Below the pieces are notes generated by a model. The model was not told the DNA's origin, did no database searches, and worked only from the letters and a program-made list of their open reading frames with translations. Positions 13,500-25,900 of a stretch of DNA of 64,000 nucleotides are shown piece after piece. Each line of letters begins with the position of its first letter. The first letter of the stretch is position 1. The position numbers and the translations under genes were made by a program. Source of the stretch: Penelope pileata (Eukaryota; Chordata; Aves; Galliformes; Cracidae); NCBI GenBank assembly GCA_013396635.1, contig WBMW01005080.1:124001-188000 (forward strand), read 5' to 3'.

Positions 13500-16400
13500 A
13501 CTGCCGAGGATTTAATCAAGGGAAATAGCTTTGGATGCACAGCTCTCAGTCAGAAGGATTTTCTTTAGCCTGCATTCTTTGAGGCTGTTTGATATTGAAA
13601 AATCCAGGGACTGCCTGAGGTGAGAATAGGCTAACCAAGGATTGCCATACCTGATTTCATTCATGAAAAATAAACGGAGTATGTGTCCTCATGTCCTAAC
13701 CTATTGCCACACAATGAAGTGGCCATCTTCTCTACTTCTCATTTACTGTAAATCCCTCAGAAGGTACAAACTGTTGGAAATGATGACCATGACAAAAGGA
13801 AGAATGCAGATATTTGGTGTCAGGCAGAAGACTTTTCCATGTGGTATTTTGCTATGGCCAGTTTAATTTTGTTTATTTAACCAGAAAATGACCCCTAAAT
13901 TGAGACATACAGAGCCTTCTTATCATAAACGTCCTTCTCAGGAGATCTCTAATCAAATGTTGCTGTACGCTCTGCAGACAGGAAAATATGGTCAAAAGCT
14001 CATTTATTACTCCAATTTTTATAATGTGAAAATAGGGAAATATTTTTATACCTTAGTAACATATTGTAATGGCTTCCAAACATGAGCATGAAATTGGGGT
14101 CAAATTAATCTTAGTATATAAAAGTTACTGATTTGTATTTGTGTATGTATTTATATACAGGACATAAAATACATGTGAACATAAGCTCACTATTCAGAGA
14201 AGATTATATACATACTGAACATGATTACATAGACTTCAATATTGATATATATGGGAAATGCACAGCGTAAATATTTAAAGGACAATGTAACAGACATTTA
14301 AGAGCATTTCAATGCATTTAGGTATTATTTGTTGTACGAAGTCAAGATTTCCTTCATATTTATAGCTGTATTTTGCATGTGAGGAACTGTTTTCTAAATC
14401 TGTTGTTATAGTTAGCCAAATTCAAAGCTGATTCTGAGGGTTTTGAAGCAAATCAGATTTTCCCCCTCAGTTTCTTACTGGTTGTCATTAGTAGAGTGGA
14501 ACCAGAGCAATGCAGAGAATTACATCTTTTCAGATTCCATGGACAAATTTATATAGTTCTTTGGCTTTAAAGAACATAAATTATGATTTCCAAAGATTCT
14601 TAATACTGTAACTAGCACTTCAAAAGCTCTTACCACTCTCGTCCAAATTTGCTTCTATTCTACCTATATTTTATTAGCTCGATTTCTCAGCCTGATATGT
14701 ATATATGTTTAACATCTTGAGATGTATTTCATGATCTTGTTGGTATGTAAAGCAAATGTATTATAGTCGTGTGCATATTTTAAAATATCTGTTCAATAAA
14801 TAGCAACTTATATACAATTTTCTTTGTGCTATAATGATGACTGTAGTGAAGTTTGTCTTCTGCCTATGCTTGGTGTTCTCTTTTTTGGTATCAGTTTGCA
14901 TTGGCTGTTCAGTATTATCAAATACTTGTATGAACAGGAACACATTACAATGCTCCAAGATGCTCAACCAGTGTTACATATTTTTATTTTGCATTTTGAA
15001 TTTGAGATTTTAAAGTTATCCTTCTGAATCCACCTGCCAGTGTGCTTTAGTAACAATCCAAACGGCTCATTGAATGCTGTGATTATTTGAGGTTCTTTTT
15101 TCAGTGGTTTCATGGATATTTCCTTTCTCCCACTTTCTTTCTTCCTAGTGAGCTCCATTTCGTGAAGGCTTTCCATCTTCTGTATTTGGAAAGGTTCTGA
15201 AAAGCACGCTTTTGACAAGCTTAAGCATTTTTTTCTGAACTCAGTGTGAATATTCCCAGGAAATGAGTAATTCTTTAGTATTTATATTATGAATGCATGA
15301 CAGCATACATACTGTCATGACACTTAAAATAATCAAATACTCAAATACTGTAGTCAATTTTGTCCAGCCCTAGAAAAAACTTTAGTTCAGCTGGTGTCAG
15401 TGGGAAGAATTTCTTTTAAAAATATGAGGTTATCATCATCTCGACTCATATAGAGTACTAAAAATCCACTGGCTATCAATGACTTGCAATCACAAAAAAA
15501 CGGTTGCCTTCAGACTAGTGACCTAGATAAGATGGGATCTGTATTCTATTATCGCTCTCTAAAGTACCTAGTCGTGCATGGCACTTTATCACCTCTCATA
15601 TCCCAGTGTGTTATAATATGCTGCTAGAACATATAGCGCAGGACACTGCAGCCCAGTATGTTATTCCTGTGTTATTATGCTTTATATTTATGATACCTTC
15701 ATAAAAAGATGTCTAATCTACTGATTTTATTGCAAACTATAAGAAAAAATAAAAATCAAATAAAAGAAACTTCTTCTGAGAGTGCAATTAAACCCCCAAG
15801 TGAACAAAATGTCCCTCCTACACCCACGAAGCTCCATGTGGGCAGCCAACACTGATTTCCACCTACCCCATCATGCACATTCACTTCATGTGCATTAAAG
15901 TACATCGATTCAGTCAGCAGCTAATTCAGGCGCCTGAATGAATTGTCCAGGAGGGAATGCTTCTCTACCTGGAAACACGGATGTTGTCCATAGCCTGCTA
16001 GGTTAACCTATTCATAGAAAACCCATGTTGTTTCTGGCACAATTCTGTTCAATATAGATACTTTTCATGGAAAATCTGTTTCCAGTATTGTGCACATGCC
16101 ACTATCCGCTCTCTTGTCATAGTTGAATGCTGACATAAATCTTTTTCTAATAAAATGAACTATTCAAATTATTTCTTTACTGAATGATGTCTGAAACAGA
16201 TGTATTTTAATCTGCTGGGCATAGAAAATGAAATTTACATGTCAGTGAGGTCTTTCTGGTTAATAAATGTTTTAAAAGAGAGAAAGCAGGAAGCTAAATA
16301 TATGTAAAACTGCACAGCTTTGTGTAGGGTGTTTTTAGCAGAAAATACAATATTCTAATACTAAATTATGTCTTATTTATGAGACAAAAAGATACACATT

Positions 16401-19400
16401 TTGTGATAACAAATATCATCCCTGTGGGGGTATCATGTAAGAAAGAATTCTGATTTCACCAGCAATACTTTCCCTGTGCTGCTCCCGGTAACATTTCTTT
16501 CTTTCTTTTTTTTTTTCATGTGGGGACAGCATCTGCACAAAGCATTTTGTTTATTATCTGTGTGTAATTTTGAGCTCATTATGTTCTCCTATTATTTCAG
16601 CTGTTTATGTAGCACCAATTTCAGCACATTACTGTAGCTCTCTCTTATTCAGAGTGCCAGATCCAAAGCTCACTGAAATCAGTGGAGGGATCCCATTAGC
16701 TGAAGCTTGTGATCAGGGATTGAGGGTAAGACGACGAAGGGCTCGTGTCAGTGTTCCCTGGAGATTCAAATGGGCTTCTAAATAACCAAGAATACCTCTG
16801 AAAATAGATGAATATGTAGTTGAAGTTTTAAGTGTTGCTTATTTTGTAGTGTTATTTGGTAGAGGGCAGGGAAATTAAAAAAAAAAAAAAAGCTTTAAAC
16901 CTGATTTAGTTTACTGAATGGTTGCCAAATTTGATAAAGGTGCAACAGCAGCATTTGCCTAAACTGCTTGGATGGAAAGCTCACAAATAGCCCAGCAAAA
17001 GGAAGGCTTCCTCACTCAGCTCTGCCATGTGTGCTTCCTCATCCAAGTCCCTCACGTGGCCCCTTCCTCCGTCCCTCCTCTCCCTCCCCTGCCCCTGCCT
17101 CTCCTCTGCATTCCACACCCAAAGGGAAAGAAAATGGTAGCTCGGGTGACCTGGGTTGTGCCTCAGACATGACAATGCTGTCTTCATCCCCATCAATGGC
17201 TGAAAGTGCAGGAATTCTGTCTCGAGCACATCTCCCCACGTCTGAAAAATGGGCTTGCACGCCATAGCAAAAATCATTCCAGAGGTGTCTTCATTGTTAT
17301 CTTAACCTGATTAAAGGTGCTTGAGTCTGTACAAATTTTCATCCAGAGAAACTCAGAAATGATGTCCAGATTTGCTCTTTAACAATTAGCAACTCTGAGC
17401 TTAAGAATGACAGATTACTGCATTTTGGCAGTATCACCAACAGACAGGGAGTTGTGAAATTGTAAGACATTATTGTATTGTTGGTAGCCCGAGTAAATCT
17501 AAATCTTTTCAAGCTTTGCTTCAGTGGGTTAATTCCAGGACCTGAATTACAAGTGCAATTTGAATTACATTGAAAGACTGAACTTCACTTTAGCAAAGTC
17601 CTTTTCCTTACGACTTATGAATTCCAGCTATTTTGAAATCCTGAAATGTTGAAATCTTTTGATACCTTTCTTATTATTTTCAAGGAAAGACGGGTAAAGG
17701 TTTTCACTGACTTTCCCTGACAGCACCTCTTTATTTAGGTAAGTGTGTTTCTTTGACTCTGGCTTTGTTTCTTGGTATCTCAGCTGCTGTTGCACACTGT
17801 GTACATCCACAGTTACACCAAATATCTGCACAGGGGCTTTTTATTCTCACAGTCCTAAACCTGAGATATTGTAATAGCAGAAGGAAAAATCCTTGCCAGA
17901 ACCAGGAAATGTTAAGAAGAATATGAACCAAATAAAAGTTCTCTGTATATTTAGGGAAATTGAAGAGAGCTGTAAAACAAGAATGATTTCAGTTTGTCTC
18001 TAAGTGTTTTGTCTGGGAATATTAAAACACTCAGTTGACTCCAACTAATTAAGTCTGAAAGCTTGACGCTGAGCTATATGAGGCAGGGCAGGGGACATCA
18101 CCCATTTTGTAAGGGAATGATGTGAGACGTGATTACATGATTTCCTCGGTACAAAACATTATTAAATATTGGATTTGTGAATAAAGATACATATTCCAGT
18201 TAGAGTTCAACCATTACGATTGATTTTTTTTAACAAATAACAACAGTAGTGACAATAAAGAAAAAAAATTCTGCAGTGAAGTGTCTTATAAAATGTTTTT
18301 TTTTTATCAGCTTGAGTTGTTAAAAGAAACCTGTATCTGACAAGCATACATAAAATTTTATTTTTAGTAAAAGGGCTATGATTGAGTTGTACCAGCTGGA
18401 AACTACAGTTTTTCGGGTTATTGAGGTGTTTATTATACATTATCCACAACAGGAATACTGATTAAGTAATTGTTGCAGGAGGCACAAAAGTACAGGTTAA
18501 TACTAGCAGTTCAAAAGCTCAACAATTTTTTTAAGAGAAACAGCTAAATGGAGCTGTGACACTGCAGTTGTTTGCAGTAATCAAGGACTTTCAACAGACA
18601 AATCTTTATTCAGTTACTCACAACTGTACAGAAGTGAATAATCAGACTGAAAATGGGGTACATACTGTGTGGGTGTTCAGCTTTGTTTCTTGGTGCTTCA
18701 GTTTTGTCCTGTGCAGCAGAGGAATACTGTGCTGTGTTGCATACCTCTGCATGTTTGCATTTCTCATTAATAAAACAAAAAGAACTGGAGGCAAAGAAAA
18801 TCTGTTGCTAGAAATGTTTAGTTTGCCACATACACCAGCTGCAATTTTATCCTCCCAAAGTGTATTTGTGTTTTTCTGAATCCAGTCTTAAGAGACTGAA
18901 GTGACGGGACTTCCTACATATACCTTCAGAGAGCATTGTGAGATATAATACTCTCTGCTCAATATTTTTCACGACATCCTGGTTATGTTTAGCTTTTTAT
19001 GTGAATTCTATAAAAGTGATATATAATCTTTTGTTTGGAAGAGTCTCTCATTCTGCTGGAAAAATATATGCTATTAATATTTCCCACTAGTTATTCTAGC
19101 CTCCCATAATTATTCTTACTGACACATATATTTCTAATGATTTTAAAACAATTTTATACTAGGAAAACATGTCTACAAAATAAAATTTTGGTCAAATTTT
19201 ATCTGAGGAGAGTGTTTATACCTTATTCTCACTGAAGAATTTAAGATTAGGCTCAGGCTGAATTATGGGTGCAAATGTCTTGTGTGAATTTGCAGGCTGT
19301 GTATCCCTATGGTATTGGCTCTGTTTTTCTGTGCCCTTCAGGTTTTTACACTTCTCTTACAGTAAATTCCTGGGCGTTTTGGGATATAATACAAATAGGT

Positions 19401-20870
19401 ATAGTAAAAGAGGAAAGCAAGATACAAATTCACTAAAATTTGGTTTATGTTGCTCAGAATTCATACTGTTTCAATATCTATAACTCTATATGCACTATGT
19501 TCCTTACTTGTTTGCAAATTCACTTACTCCCCTGCTCACTTCTTGTTATACTACACGACTTCAATCTCTCAGGGTACTGCACTGCAGCCACCGATGTACT
19601 GCAAGAAATGCCTTATGCAGACTCTGAAGGATGTATTGAAAGTGGCTTGTGGTTACAAGATTTAAAACACATAATTTTAGATCTCCCTGTGATTACATAT
19701 AAACTGTCTTCTGTAAAAATTTGAATCTGTGAAACTGGAAAGGGAAGACTGCATGTTCTCTGATTCCAGTGGGATTTAGATTTTCAAAAACCTAATGTGT
19801 CCCAGATGCCAAAGGGGGAAACTTTGCCCAGGACTCATGAGCAGTGTTGCTGACAGCCATGTTGCTTCATAACATTCCAGAACTATGGAATATTCATCAT
19901 ACTGGACACGCACAGGGAAAGGGGGAAGGAAATGGAGGATCGTTCTGGGATTAAGGGTTCATAATACTAAATCAATGCTAAATGTCCATAAAATACATCC
20001 TGGAGACAGCTGCAAGCTATTTTTTGATGCTTCCTTCAACACAAACATGTTTTTTCAAAGATTGTTTCAGAACCTGTTTTTCTCATTAAGGTTTTAAATC
20101 CATGGCTTATTCTGATCTCATTGGTTGACATTAATTCTTATTTTAACTTTTTTTCTGTTTTTTTATTCTATTTTTTTTCAAATGAAGACATTCATCACTG
20201 CTGCATCTGAGTAAACAAGCAACCGTTTCCCAGTAGAAGGCACAGATAGGTCTACTTTCCCCTGAACAGGAAGGGAGGAAATATCAAAATCGGAATGAAC
20301 TGAACACCACTATGAACACCTGGACACAACTCTTTGTTCATGTATATACTTCACTGCCTCCTGGATTTTTGAAGTTTGATTTACATGTAAGATTATGAAA
20401 GAACAAGTTCTTTGAACTGCCCATACCACTCTTTGGTTGGCTCCACTCAGCACAGCAGGAGGTTGGTGAGTTTGGAAGAGAGCGAAAGGAATTTTCCCCC
20501 AGATGGGTGGGATTTGACTGTTGAGCTTTGTATTTGAATGCCATTAAGGTTTCATGGCAGGTTACATGTGAGTCGTGTTTTGATGTAGCCCTGGGAAAAG
20601 AAAAACAGGAGGCCAAATGGAATATCATCAGCTCTGTATTTGCAAATTTACCCCATTTTCTCAAATGACTTTTCTCTTTCCCATCTTGTCCTTCCCCTTA
20701 GCACAGAAATAAAAAAAAGAGTTAAAGCTGCCAGGGGTCTACTCCAGAGGGAGCTCTATCAAAACCCCATGCAGAGTAAAAACAAATGATCATAACCCCT
20801 TCAGGATCCTCTCCAGCATACAAAAGGATAAAATCACTTTTTTAGCCCTTGTCAAGTTCCACAGTCAAAT
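13500..20870. other. Unique AT-rich sequence, no gene seen
   Basis: I found no gene. A pyrimidine-rich stretch at about 17,020-17,110 (repeated CCCTCC/CCTCTCC words) creates overlapping open frames on both strands that I read as artefacts of composition. A-runs lie near 16,877, and T-runs near 16,508 and 18,297. A possible old palindromic repeat sits at 16,657-16,719. The minus frame at 20,338-20,664 (108 codons) has no recognisable domain. Confidence 0.55.
16657..16719. repeat. Possible relic of a short palindromic sauropsid repeat
   Basis: The order of words (GATCCAAAGCTCACTGAAAT, CAGTGGAGGGATCCCATTAG, then CTTGTGATCAGGG) resembles a short ancient repeat common in birds, crocodilians and turtles. 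Its two halves are roughly inverted copies around a ...CACTGAAGTCAATGGGA... word. I am not certain of the family name. The copy is very diverged and may be a chance resemblance. Confidence 0.35.
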
Positions 20871-20879
20871 AAACAGCAC

Positions 20880-21290
20880 CTGACAGTCTCTGGAATCAAA
20901 GATCGAAGGTCACCAAGACCTGGAGTTATTGGTAAGGACACTGAACATTGTCTCACTGCCTTAGGGAGATTTTTCAGTCACTGAAACTGATGCCCTTCAG
21001 ATGCCATGTCAAGGTCTGAAGCCTGACTGACTGGTGTTCAAAAATTAAGAGCAGATGCTGTTAGACACTATTTGCTATCTATCATCTCTTCAATAATCTT
21101 GCCCAGAAATGGGAGGTTTAGCAATCAGACAATAGTTGGCAAGAAAATTAATGTCGAGAGAGGATTTATTGAGTAAAGACCCAATAAACAATGCTTGAAT
21201 GCTTCTGGCAGGCTGTCTTTCCTTAACAAAAAATATCAATAGTAGGTATTTCCCCCTAATTTTCACCATGGGAAACATACTTCTCAATCA
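20880..21290 (-). mobile_element. L2 LINE fossil: reverse-transcriptase fragment
   Basis: Reading the minus strand downward from 21,287, one frame gives SLLNKSSLDINFLANYCLIA. This aligns residue by residue with the L2 reverse-transcriptase word PLLKKPSLDP..LNNYRPIS. Thirty-six codons after the Asn of that word, the codons at 21,029-21,012 spell QSGFRP, the next conserved block in the CR1/L2 group at about the expected distance (in a different frame from the first block). Stops and frame changes lie between and after these blocks, so it is non-functional. The form of the first block favours L2 over CR1. L2 is an ancient LINE, long extinct in birds, and it also moved the MIR SINEs seen elsewhere in this window. 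Outer limits are approximate. Confidence 0.75.
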
Positions 21291-21299
21291 TGGAGTGCT

Positions 21300-22410
21300 T
21301 ACAAAATTTTCCTTGGAGTACTTAGGACCTCAAATTGAAACAGAGAAAAATTGATTTAATTGAAAAATCTAGTATATTTATTTCCTTTTGGTAGTTTTAT
21401 AATGACAAATCTACACCCAGAATCCAAATATAATTACAGCTTTATGCAGAAAGAGATATTGCAAACTAAAAGAGTTACAGATTATCTTGGCTAATCATAT
21501 AGACTAACATTCATGTAAGTCTACTGAGTTTTTAAGACTGCTCGATACTTGCAGTGGTAGAGTGTTCGAGTCCAGTCTGGAATGGATTTTCATTGGAAGA
21601 ACACATTATCCAATACTGTAGATATCCCTGACCTACAGATTTGCCATTCATTATGATCAATATGATATGCAGTGATGAAAAAGGAATTTCCTCTTCAAAT
21701 TCATCACAAAAAGGTGGCATCTTAGTTATATGAGACAATCAGGTAAAGTATTTCCTATTGCCTGTTTTGAAGACATTTATTTGAACCTAATACAGCCTTC
21801 CAAATATATCCCTAGATGATCATTTAGGAGAAAGAAATTCAAAGTTTTAAAGTCTACTTTCAAGTATCTTAAATCCTGAAGATTTACTGAGACCTGCTTT
21901 TTAAGTCTGCAGTCTTGATTTATCCTGCTGTTTAGATCAGAGTCAAGTATAACATTTGGTTGTAAAGCAAAACAACAACTCTAAATCTAGATATATTTGG
22001 GCTCATGTTTTTCCCCACATCCATGTGTAAAGCAATCATAGTCTAACTCCTGTTAAGTTTTAAAGAGGTAAGAAGGGTGGGGAAACATTTAAGTTAGCTG
22101 AAAGAAAAAACACGTAATATAATTATTCAGAAGACTCCCACTCTGTGTTAAGTGCTGTACCTTGTTTCAGCAGTAGCAGTTCTTTCTATTTCATTTCTTC
22201 TGCTACTCTACATTAGGCATCCAAGTTTCGTCTCTCTCACCTAAGTGAAACTGCATTTTTGATTACGTCAACAAAGCATGTCTTCTCCAGGTAAAGAATT
22301 TTTTGTCAGAATATCATCTATATCGGAGTTCAAAGACAGAGGCCCCATTGATTACTTTCTATTCTGAATTCTGACATGCTGTTACCATTTATCAGTTTCA
22401 AAAGGATATG
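21300..22410. other. Unique sequence, no gene seen
   Basis: AT-rich non-coding sequence between the L2 fossil and the LTR. I see no supported feature. Confidence 0.55.
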
Positions 22411-22411
22411 T

Positions 22412-22416
22412 GCGTC
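22412..22416. repeat. Target-site duplication, left copy
   Basis: GCGTC immediately before the TG of the LTR. The identical GCGTC lies immediately after the CA at the far end (22,912-22,916). Confidence 0.85.
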
Positions 22417-22423
22417 TGTCCCG

Positions 22424-22438
22424 CTCCGATTATCGGAG
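22424..22438. repeat. Hairpin at the U5 end of the LTR
   Basis: CTCCGAT and ATCGGAG are perfect inverted copies around a single T, 8 bp inside the LTR terminus. It might lie in the U5 RNA leader of the former provirus. Confidence 0.75.
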
Positions 22439-22508
22439 TGAGGGGAGATTCTGTAACATACCCGGAGTGAGATTAAGACACAAACGAGGTCAAATGTTGT
22501 TCGACCAC

Positions 22509-22514
22509 TTTAAT
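22509..22514 (-). promoter_or_regulatory. LTR poly-A signal (ATTAAA)
   Basis: Read on the minus strand this is ATTAAA, the common variant of AATAAA. It is positioned downstream of the TATA-like word and upstream of a short R-U5 region, as in a retroviral LTR. Confidence 0.6.
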
Positions 22515-22591
22515 GGGAATTCTAGTCAGTGAGGGAGATGGGGATGGGGAAGCAGGCGATAGTAAAAGATTGGACATAAGAGCGAGGGTTA

Positions 22592-22597
22592 CATATA
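22592..22597 (-). promoter_or_regulatory. LTR TATA-like box
   Basis: The minus strand reads CTATATG here, about 80 bp upstream of the ATTAAA signal, which suits a U3 promoter. Activity is not implied. Confidence 0.4.
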
Positions 22598-22689
22598 GAA
22601 AGCGGGGACAGTCACCACCATGGATCCCACGCTGTTCTATCAGACCAGGAATATCTTCAGTCCTTTGTGGGAGCGAGGGAGCGAGAGCG

Positions 22690-22890
22690 CAGGGGGAGCA
22701 GCAGCAAGCAGGCATCATCAGGCCATCAGGTCTCAGGCAGCAAGCAGGAGCAGGCTTCAGGCAGCAGACGTCAGGCATCGTCGGGCATCAGGCCATCAGG
22801 CAGGAAGCAGGAGCAACAAGCAGGCATCAGGTAGCAGGGCAGCAGGACCTCATGTCTCAGGCATCAGCAGGTACCCAGCAGGTCCAGCCA
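22690..22890. repeat. Minisatellite-like U3 repeats
   Basis: The U3 part of the LTR is built from irregular copies of CAGGCATCAGG-, CAGGCAGCAAGCAGGAG- and GCATCAGGCCATCAGG-type words of about 10-25 bp. This makes a continuous open frame (22,513-22,920 plus) rich in Gln, Ala and Gly. That frame is antisense to the LTR and I regard it as non-coding. One base in it, 22,898, is N. Confidence 0.65.
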
Positions 22891-22911
22891 GGCATCCNAC
22901 AGTCTCTTACA

Positions 22912-22916
22912 GCGTC
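22912..22916. repeat. Target-site duplication, right copy
   Basis: GCGTC directly after the CA terminus of the LTR, identical to 22,412-22,416. Confidence 0.85.
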
Positions 22917-22919
22917 TTG

Positions 22920-25900
22920 ACCTAGAACTTAAGAAGTCCAGTGATTAGTTCTCAAAGTGGTTTTTGCAGTGACCCACCTGGTATTGACCAAGAAGTAATG
23001 GCTCTTTTTGATGTTAGATGGGCTTACCTTTCCTAATGTGCACCAAAAGAAGAAAAGATGGATCCAGCCTGCATTGTTGTGGGTATGACGGGGGTATCAA
23101 GGACCAGACTTGTCTGTATAGTTACAAGAACCGGTCCAAAGGAGCAGACATCAAACAACAGAGATGGAATCAAGCCAACATGTGCAAAATAAAATAGTGG
23201 AAGATTTCATCAGTACAGGAGTAAAGCAGCCTCTTGAAGGAAAAAGAAAATACGTTGTTAGCTCAGATAGTAATCTACTTATATTTTCTGCAAAAATATC
23301 TCAAGTATTTCAAGGATGCAATCACTGCTTTACAGAATGCCTTTGAAACAAAGACATTACGTATGTTTTTTGTGTAATACATGACTTTTTTTAAAGCCTC
23401 CTGAGTCACTTCAATAACAATGCTTCTTCAACAGTTCAGCAGGGCTTGAATCTCTTTCCTCTTCACTTGTTATACAATAGTGCAACTTTGTAGATTTCAT
23501 GACTGTTCTTTTTTTATTCATACCAGTTTGACTTCATCCAAAGACTACTCTAACACTGAAAAAATTTTGATTATCTTCCACAGGCTTTAGATAAGGGCAT
23601 AAATGAAAGAACTTTCTTAATCATTGTGCTTCATTATTTCTATTACAATTACAGTCTTGATCATGCTGCTTCTGAAATAGGGCATAAAAAGGCACATCCT
23701 CCAAGCATTGATTCATTTGAAAACAGTTAATGGTAAGAGTATTTTAAAAATGATATCAGATCACAGATATTCCAGATCCATGTATTCATTCATTAAATTA
23801 GTTTAATTAAATTCATATAGGTGTGGATGAGGATTTATCTTGGTTTTGTTCTATGCCTACTGAAACACTGGAGAGTCTTGGCTGACATTTCAAGTGAAAT
23901 ACTGGAGACGGAATCGTTTTGATGTTGTATCCTGCCAAAATGCATTTGGATTTCAGAGAAGATATTTACTTTCAGAAGACACACAGGGAATTAGAATCAT
24001 TTTCTACTTATAGAAAGTGAATACAGTTGAAGACTTGCAAGTTGTCAATTTATCTCATGCAATGTATATTGCAGTACATTGTAAGTTACGCTCTTCTGGG
24101 AGGAAAGTAGGAAAGGGCCACTTTTAATCTAAGAAACTAGCATACTAGTTCAAACAAGGTCTTCAAAAGGAGTTGAGTCTACAAATTGGTAATAAAAGTG
24201 GATTTCTAGTGATGGTCAAAGATAATGGTGAAAAAAGAATTTTGTAAAATCTTTGAAGTTTCCAAATTCCATAAGTTAAACAACTTAAATCCTCTCTGGG
24301 CTGGGGAAAAGTGAAAAAAAAGGTTTTATTTTTTCTTCTGATCATTTTTCCATGTGTGAAAATGCTCTAGTTCTGTCATTATGCCTTTGTAACACGTTAT
24401 AATTTATAATTTTATGGGTTAAGTGAGTAAAAAAGTTTTATTCCTGTGTTTGAGCATGTATGAATCATAACTACTTTTGATAACATATATAAGCACCAGG
24501 CAGAACTCAGCTGAGGAACAGGTACCTGCCAGGCCTGTCAGCCTGGTCTGTGGTGCACCCACTCTTCCATCGCTGTCAACGTGGACTGGAGCTTTGTTGT
24601 GTTGTCACCCAAGAGAATACATTTACATTTAATAACATACTGGTATAGATCCAGCCAATGAAGACATAGTTCAATTCCTTACTTCATCCAGCAACAGAAG
24701 TTTGAACTGAACCAGTTCTGGCAACCGGTATGTAGTCCCAGAGAGTTGCCATTGGTGTTTCTGGAATTGCAATATTTTTGGCCTGCTAGTTAGAAATTAG
24801 AAGAAAACTTTAATGATAAAGCTAGCTACAGTATTTGACAATAGATGGGCTTGTATAGAGGTTTTCTGAAGTTGTTAAATGGAAACACAAATCTCTTCTG
24901 CAATACTACGTGAAGAGTGGCCTCTGTTATGGCTCATTCGTGTTGCTGTGCAAATGTCTTGCAAGTTTTGTTAGCTGGTTGGAAGAAATCTCATTTAACT
25001 GGCATTTTTACATCTACATTAATTCTTTTAAAACACTGAAGTGAGTGTTCCACAGCTATGTAAAGAAACGCATTATCAAAGCATTAAGATATGATTAAAC
25101 TGACATTTTCTTAAGAAAACGAAAGGAGCAGGAAAAAGCCATTCTAAAAGGACTGAGTGCTACATACTCCAGATATTATCTTCAGTGCTTACTCAGGGAT
25201 CTTTAAAGAAGCTTATTACCAAGTACCCTAAGAAGACAAGTGTGGATGTGTACAGATCAGAGGAATGCAAGTTAATGCACCTGCCAGATTTTACTATCGT
25301 ACAAAGCATGTCAATCAGCACTCAGACCTTGCGTTTAAAAATGTGTTCCCTCAGATTTTTTTCAGTGCTGTATCTCACATTACTAGAATTTCCTAGTCGG
25401 TAGCCATCCAGTGTTGCAAATGTCGTAAATTATGCTACTGAATATACATCTGAAATTAAAGTGAGTATCCCTTCATTAACCTCAGTAATGGCTTATACAA
25501 ACAGTAGTAGATAGGATTGCTGTGGGTACATGCATTTAAGAAGTGTTTGTCCTATTCTCAGTAGGACAGAAAAGCGATACTTGTGAAGTAAAAAATAAAT
25601 CAGTTCTAAGTAAGTTTTCTTTAAGGAGGAGAAATTAATATACATAATGAGTTGAACAGATTGAGCCATTTATAACACATGAAAGTAAAGCTGTTTGAAG
25701 CACAATTACTTGATAGCTACCTCAAATTCATATCCCACAGGACTGTTTGTGATGCATTGGTTTCAGCCTTGTCTTTATTAGGAAAAATACTATCAGAAAG
25801 CCCTCCTGAGAGGTGAGAGGTCTGCCAGCTGGAAATGCCTGTAGCAGAGGAAGGCGTGGTGTACCATATTGTCCCAGGATGGCTGCAGGCTGCCAGGATG

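Larger units (their letters stand above)
22417..22911 (-). mobile_element. Solo LTR of an avian endogenous retrovirus
   Basis: A 495-bp unit begins TGTCCCGC and ends TCTTACA on the plus strand. It thus has the TG...CA ends of an LTR and is bracketed by an exact 5-bp duplication, GCGTC. Transcription polarity is minus. ATTAAA, a poly-A signal, lies at 22,514-22,509, about 90 bp from the U5 end. A TATA-like TATATG lies roughly 80 bp further upstream, near 22,597. No internal viral genes or primer-binding site adjoin either side, so this is a solo LTR left by recombination between two LTRs. A 5-bp duplication is typical of class III/ERVL-like elements and not of alpha- or betaretroviruses (6 bp), but I cannot name the family. 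CpGs are plentiful, suggesting a fairly recent insertion. Confidence 0.85.

Noticed and set aside
16981..17277. Overlapping frames of up to 99 codons on both strands
   Set aside because: A pyrimidine-rich CCCTCC tract lowers stop frequency on both strands; no protein family is recognisable.
20338..20664. 108-codon minus frame
   Set aside because: No recognisable motif and ordinary local composition; it sits a little below the L2 fossil but shows no reverse-transcriptase blocks.
22513..22920. 135-codon plus-strand open frame, Gln/Gly/Ala-rich
   Set aside because: It lies within the LTR, antisense to its promoter and poly-A signals, and its composition comes from minisatellite words.
24480..24620. 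TATATAAG followed by a GC-richer stretch, considered as an LTR promoter fragment
   Set aside because: I could not find TG...CA ends, a poly-A signal or a target duplication around it.
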